Source of the DNA: Acholoe squamosa | Lineage: Eukaryota > Annelida > Polychaeta > Phyllodocida > Polynoidae | NCBI GenBank assembly: GCA_949317995.1 | Contig: OX439045.1 | Coordinates: 46,767,693-46,831,692, forward strand | Length of the DNA stretch: 64,000 nucleotides | Direction: 5' to 3' | Part shown: piece by piece, positions 60,120 through 64,000 of the stretch | How positions within the stretch are numbered: the first letter of the stretch is position 1 | How the letters are laid out: the number at the start of each line of letters is the position of its first letter | Notes under the pieces: model-generated | What the model saw: only the letters and a program-made list of their open reading frames with translations | The model's database searches: none | What the model was told of the DNA's origin: nothing | Position numbers and translations under genes: made by a program

Positions 60120-61856
60120 TGTGATGTGCACAGGAGAGCTATGCAATTCGACGTCAGTGAACTATGTCCTGGAGAGTAGACTATGCACAAGTGTTCACCT
60201 CCAGGTATGAATTACAGCTTTGTTGCTATGCAAAACAGCTATTGCTAGGCCACTAAATAACCTAGTAACCTTTTACCACCTATATTGATAGTCTGTGATG
60301 GGTGCAGGAGAGTTATATGCAACTTTCCATAAAGCAAGGACGTTGTTGAATGGAAACCATGCAGATACGCACATTCGGGCATAGTGTCAGGCTTGGTTGC
60401 TATGCAAAAGTGCTGTTGCTAGGCAACCATATAACCTAGTAACAAAACAAACACACTATTGTATTATATGGAGCTGATTTATAGGGGTTAGGACCCACCA
60501 GATACTTTCTAGAATGCATATTTGTGGGCAGACGAGGGGAAATGCCCCTCTCTGCGGGATTTTTAGTACTGGTCTTGGCCACTAGGGGAGCTACAGAGGC
60601 TAAAAACATGAAAAATAGACCAAAAACTGTTATTATATAATTTCTCACACAGAAAAAGATGGTTTTCTCAAAAAACTTCTTTTTTTCTGGCACTTCCTAT
60701 GTATTTGGAGTGTAAATGGAACATTTTGAAGCCAAAACAAGGCTTAAATAAGCGTTTTCAGATATATGGGTTGCCATGGCAACCAGAATTATATTTCAAA
60801 TAGAATAAAATATTAATGTCAATCGATAGAATGATGCAGAAAAAAGTATTAAGATACCAGTTCTAGATCCAAAGTTATGCCCTTGAAATGTATGGAAAGG
60901 TTTCGCCATTTTTTAATTGATTGTTTAAATCATTATTCTAATTAGATCCCTGATTTAATTAAAACAATGAATGATAGAGCTATTTGGCTGTATTAGTATA
61001 GTTATGCTCATTTTAAAGCCGATGACTTCAGTTTAAATATCCCATTTTACCTCAGAGGACCCTTTCCCCTCATATGTCCACATTTATGTAATGCAAATAG
61101 ACATCAATTTGTATCTATTGTTGGCCATTTTGAATTTTGGCCATATACAGTCTCGCAATCAATCTTCTGAAGTATAAATATCCCTCTTCTTAATCAACAT
61201 CCTTTTTAACATAAGAATCAGATCAATTGATGAAGATTTAGCAAGCAAAAACATCCATTTACCTAAGGAGGGAGTCTATTGAGATAGAACAGCATTGTAT
61301 TGGCTCAAGGTAGTGTTCTTGCGTCCAAAGCAATAATATGGGTTATATTCATCAAGGAATGCCTCAAAATATCCCAGATTAATTAGAAAGGTTTGGCCTA
61401 CAAGAATCATATTAGATATTGTGGTAAAAAGGTGGATAAGCATAAGTTTTATGGAATGTATCTAGAGTGCATTGACATTTTTCAGTAAAAAATTAACTTT
61501 AATCTTTCGTCTTCCTGACCCGCTGGTACACTCAAATCTGAATTTACAGACACATTTTAGGACTCAATGAAATGGTAATTATGTCCTCTTTCTAACAAGA
61601 TCATAAGCTTGAAGGTCCACTCAAGGTAAGATAGTATTAGAGCTTAGGGACTAAGCATACCCCTTGAATAACATCGTAACAAAATTGACCCAAAAGTGGT
61701 CTGACCCCGCACATGGATAATGAGCAAAAATCAGTAGTGCATCCCAAGATAATCAATGTTAGCATCTTGAATCCTATTCAGAGGACGCTAAGGAACAAAA
61801 AAATACCAGTTTCGCTGACTGGTGGGGGGTGCATGGTGGGCCATCTCAGCCCACAG
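60120..61856 (-). repeat. Right arm of the large inverted repeat
   Basis: Inverted counterpart of 57090-58110. It is longer because of a 558-bp MITE insertion (60524-61081) and small indels. The two arms enclose 2 kb containing a transposase remnant, so the whole may be one old palindromic or composite element. Confidence 0.85.
60524..61081. mobile_element. 558-bp MITE with 4-bp target duplication
   Basis: Ends GTGGGCAGACGAGGGGAAA (left) and, read inward, GTGGACATATGAGGGGAAA (right). Flanked by ATTT at 60520-60523 and 61082-61085. The unoccupied site is preserved in the left arm (GCATATTTATGTAATGC, complement, near 57715-57731) with one ATTT. This is a natural empty-site comparison. Confidence 0.9.
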
Positions 61857-62811
61857 CCTATGTTTTAATTCATTTAGGCGTACTTGAGGTGATCAAAATG
61901 TATTTAGATGTAACCATACCAGGGTCAATCCATCGTAAATGGAAAGATTATCAGATCTTTCCCGTATTATCCTCTCAGAAGTGAACAACACTATAAGGTC
62001 TATATATGCTAGATAAACATAATATGTGAAATAATCGCATCCAGCTCCTATTAGTTCCTGGGATTTGCGACCGTACACTCAAGAGGGATTGACCATTATT
62101 TTTCAAAAAATAATCTCAATTTAGGGCCAACTTCCTAATCCAATATTGTCCAGGCAGAATGAGCTAGAGGTCTGGCATTGATTGCGTTATCACCCACATT
62201 CATCCACAATCAGGAAATGCCAAAAATAGTGAAGTTGACATAAAGGCCTAGTTTTGTTACATAAGGCTAAAGGAAGACAGTTTTTCAGTTTTTACTGATC
62301 TCAGAGCAATTTTTGAAAATTCATGGCATCAAAACTGTTACTTCAAACATCCTGGAAAGTGGAATTCTCACTGATCTTGAAGTTCTTAACATGGACAATG
62401 AAGGTGAAGTCCCTCTGATAAGTTGCCTATCGAATATGTTCTCTCTTCATATGTTTGTTTCCAAATTTGGATCAGACCCAGAATTAGGCCGGGAGACATA
62501 TTGAATCAGGAAATATTGGTTTTGTTAGCACCATCAAGGTCCAACAGAATCGTTTTGTTTATCTTATTTTTTACATGGGATGCACAGGAACATAGTTGGC
62601 TATGAAAATTTGAAAGAATTACTTGATAGACATTACTGTACTGGTGCCATTCATTTTCAAATACGTTTCGAATCCCAGCACTTACTATTTTTTTGCATTT
62701 ATTATCCCATGCAGTTTGATGACAATATTGCCAGCAACTCCATCTAAATCACCTAAACAATTGGAAGTGTTTGAATCCTGTTGGACATAGCCTCATAGCA
62801 AAAGCAAGCCA
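61857..62811. other. Non-coding, nothing found
   Basis: Unremarkable AT-rich sequence between the inverted repeat and the third copy of the 1.46-kb element. Confidence 0.5.
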
Positions 62812-64000
62812 CATCAATGGTGACTCCTTTCTGAGTGATAACTCACTGCGTCATCTTTTGCCACTCTGTGTCAGTCTCACATGGCATGGCGATTTATCAC
62901 AACAGTCGCCAACATGATCTCACTCACTGCGTGAGTATGTGCCACCCCTTGTCATTCCTCACAAAGCATGGTGACTTATCACCACCATCGCCAACATGGA
63001 TCTAACTCACTCCGTGAGTATGTGCCACTGCCTGTCAACTCTCAGTCAGAATGGCAACTTTTCACCTGCATTGCCACATGGCTCTCACTCACTGCGTGAG
63101 TGTGTATCACTCCTAGTTAATCTTCTCTCAAAATGGCGACTTGTCACCACCATTGCCAACATTGGTCTCACTCAATACGTGAATTTGTGTCACTCCAAGT
63201 CAATGCTCTCTGAGGATTGCATCATCTGTCACTCACTCTCACTCACAGTGGCAACTTATCACCACCATTGCCAAAGTTGTTGAGACAGCACCACTGTTCA
63301 ACATGTAGCCTATCTAGGAAGTGTGGGCATGAAGTATAAGTCCCATACGTATCAAATGTGCTTTGTTTCACACTGATTTCTATGTAATACTTCAGAGTTG
63401 AATCAAACAAGATTATATAGAGAGAATATCAATTGAATTTAGATAGAGGTATCTCTAAAATGAAAGCAACTATCCATAAACACCTTTTCTCTGGTTACAG
63501 GAAAAATACATAGGGAAATATCAACATGAACACCTTGTCTGTGGTTAGAGGGAAGATACATATGGCAATACCTTCTCTGGCAAAACATACTTTGATCTGG
63601 CAGATGTGAGGCTGCATGATTACCAATGTTGATGATCATGAGCTTTTCATCTGACAAGGTGAGTGATCACCAGCATCACCATCACTGGTGAGTCTGAGTG
63701 ATCACCACTCTCGCCATCCATGGTGAACCTGTGCTATGACATGGTGCGCGTTTCATCTAGCGAGGTGAGTGATCACTCGTGTCGCCATCCCTGGTGAGTG
63801 TGGCTGATCAAGATCCTCACCCTCTGTGGTGAACCTGTGCTATCATGATGTACGCGTTTTATCTAGTGAGGTGACTGATCACAATCCTTGGTGAATCCGT
63901 GGTGAATGTGCATTATGACGTGGCGTGCGTCTCATCTAGCGAAGTGAGTGATCACTCATGTCGCCATCCCTGGTGAGGATGAGTGATCACTCATGTCGCC
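62812..64000 (-). mobile_element. Third copy of the 1.46-kb element, inverted and truncated
   Basis: From CATCAATGGTGACTCC onward it runs as the reverse complement of the right half, the unique middle and then the left half of the 22900 copy, and continues past the window end. The outer about 40 bp including the TIR are missing at 62811, where unrelated sequence begins. Confidence 0.9.

Noticed and set aside
62996-63283. 95-codon frame also partly present at 23957-24142
   Set aside because: It is the tandem-repeat interior of the 1.46-kb TIR element, with no conserved protein pattern.
40640-64000. Candidate start exon for HDC
   Set aside because: Minus-strand donor-like sites near 53590, 57265, 58410 and 61670 were read, but none gives Met followed by the expected short helix in the right phase.

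Overview
This window is animal nuclear DNA. It has spliced coding exons with GT/AG boundaries, long introns, AATAAA polyadenylation signals, TA microsatellites and many short inverted-repeat DNA transposons (MITEs). I see no bacterial-style gene packing, no rRNA or tRNA and no CRISPR. The host gene resembles chordate and other deuterostome histidine decarboxylases, and the transposon content would suit a marine invertebrate such as a lancelet, hemichordate, echinoderm or mollusc. The sequence alone does not settle the species.

Host gene. Twelve minus-strand exons between 40627 and 5097 join in phase into one reading frame of about 751 residues. It is a pyridoxal-phosphate decarboxylase of the histidine decarboxylase (HDC) type. 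It has the NPSKW lysine site and a PLSRRF serine at the position that separates histidine from aromatic-L-amino-acid decarboxylases. A roughly 250-residue tail, partly acidic, follows the catalytic core. The first coding exon (start codon) was not found: it lies somewhere above 40627 or outside the window. The intron between 40454 and 16875 is 23.6 kb.

Nested transposon. Inside that intron, on the opposite strand, lies a 9.66-kb element (about 27247-36909). It is bounded by 27-nt imperfect terminal inverted repeats (TIRs) and (TA)n tracts, and sits inside an older MITE whose ends are at 27050 and 37070. It carries a spliced gene: three basic, low-complexity 5' exons, then one 2.8-kb exon with a DDE/RNase-H-like transposase core and a C-terminal barrel-like domain. 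A short alternative last exon with its own stop and AATAAA could give a truncated protein. A 16-bp CpG-rich motif, TGTAACGCGCTTGATC, occurs about 17 times, only within this element. Seven of those copies lie in a 363/382-bp tandem satellite at its 3' end. This is the most interesting system in the window.

Other mobile DNA. I found a 1.46-kb TIR element at 22900-24362, its 222-bp deletion derivative at 42610-42831 and an inverted third copy at 62812-64000. There are TIR MITEs at 782-1019, 6596-7488, 12126-12863 (TTAA flanks), 42946-43491, 50431-51271 and 60524-61081 (with an internal empty-site control). A LINE endonuclease remnant lies at 10447-11290 and a Tigger/pogo-like transposase remnant at 58992-59290. 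A large inverted repeat (57090-58110 against 60120-61856) encloses the Tigger remnant. Local duplications occur at 40947-41183, 45171-45501 and 45573-46160. Apart from HDC and the transposon gene I see no convincing host coding sequence.
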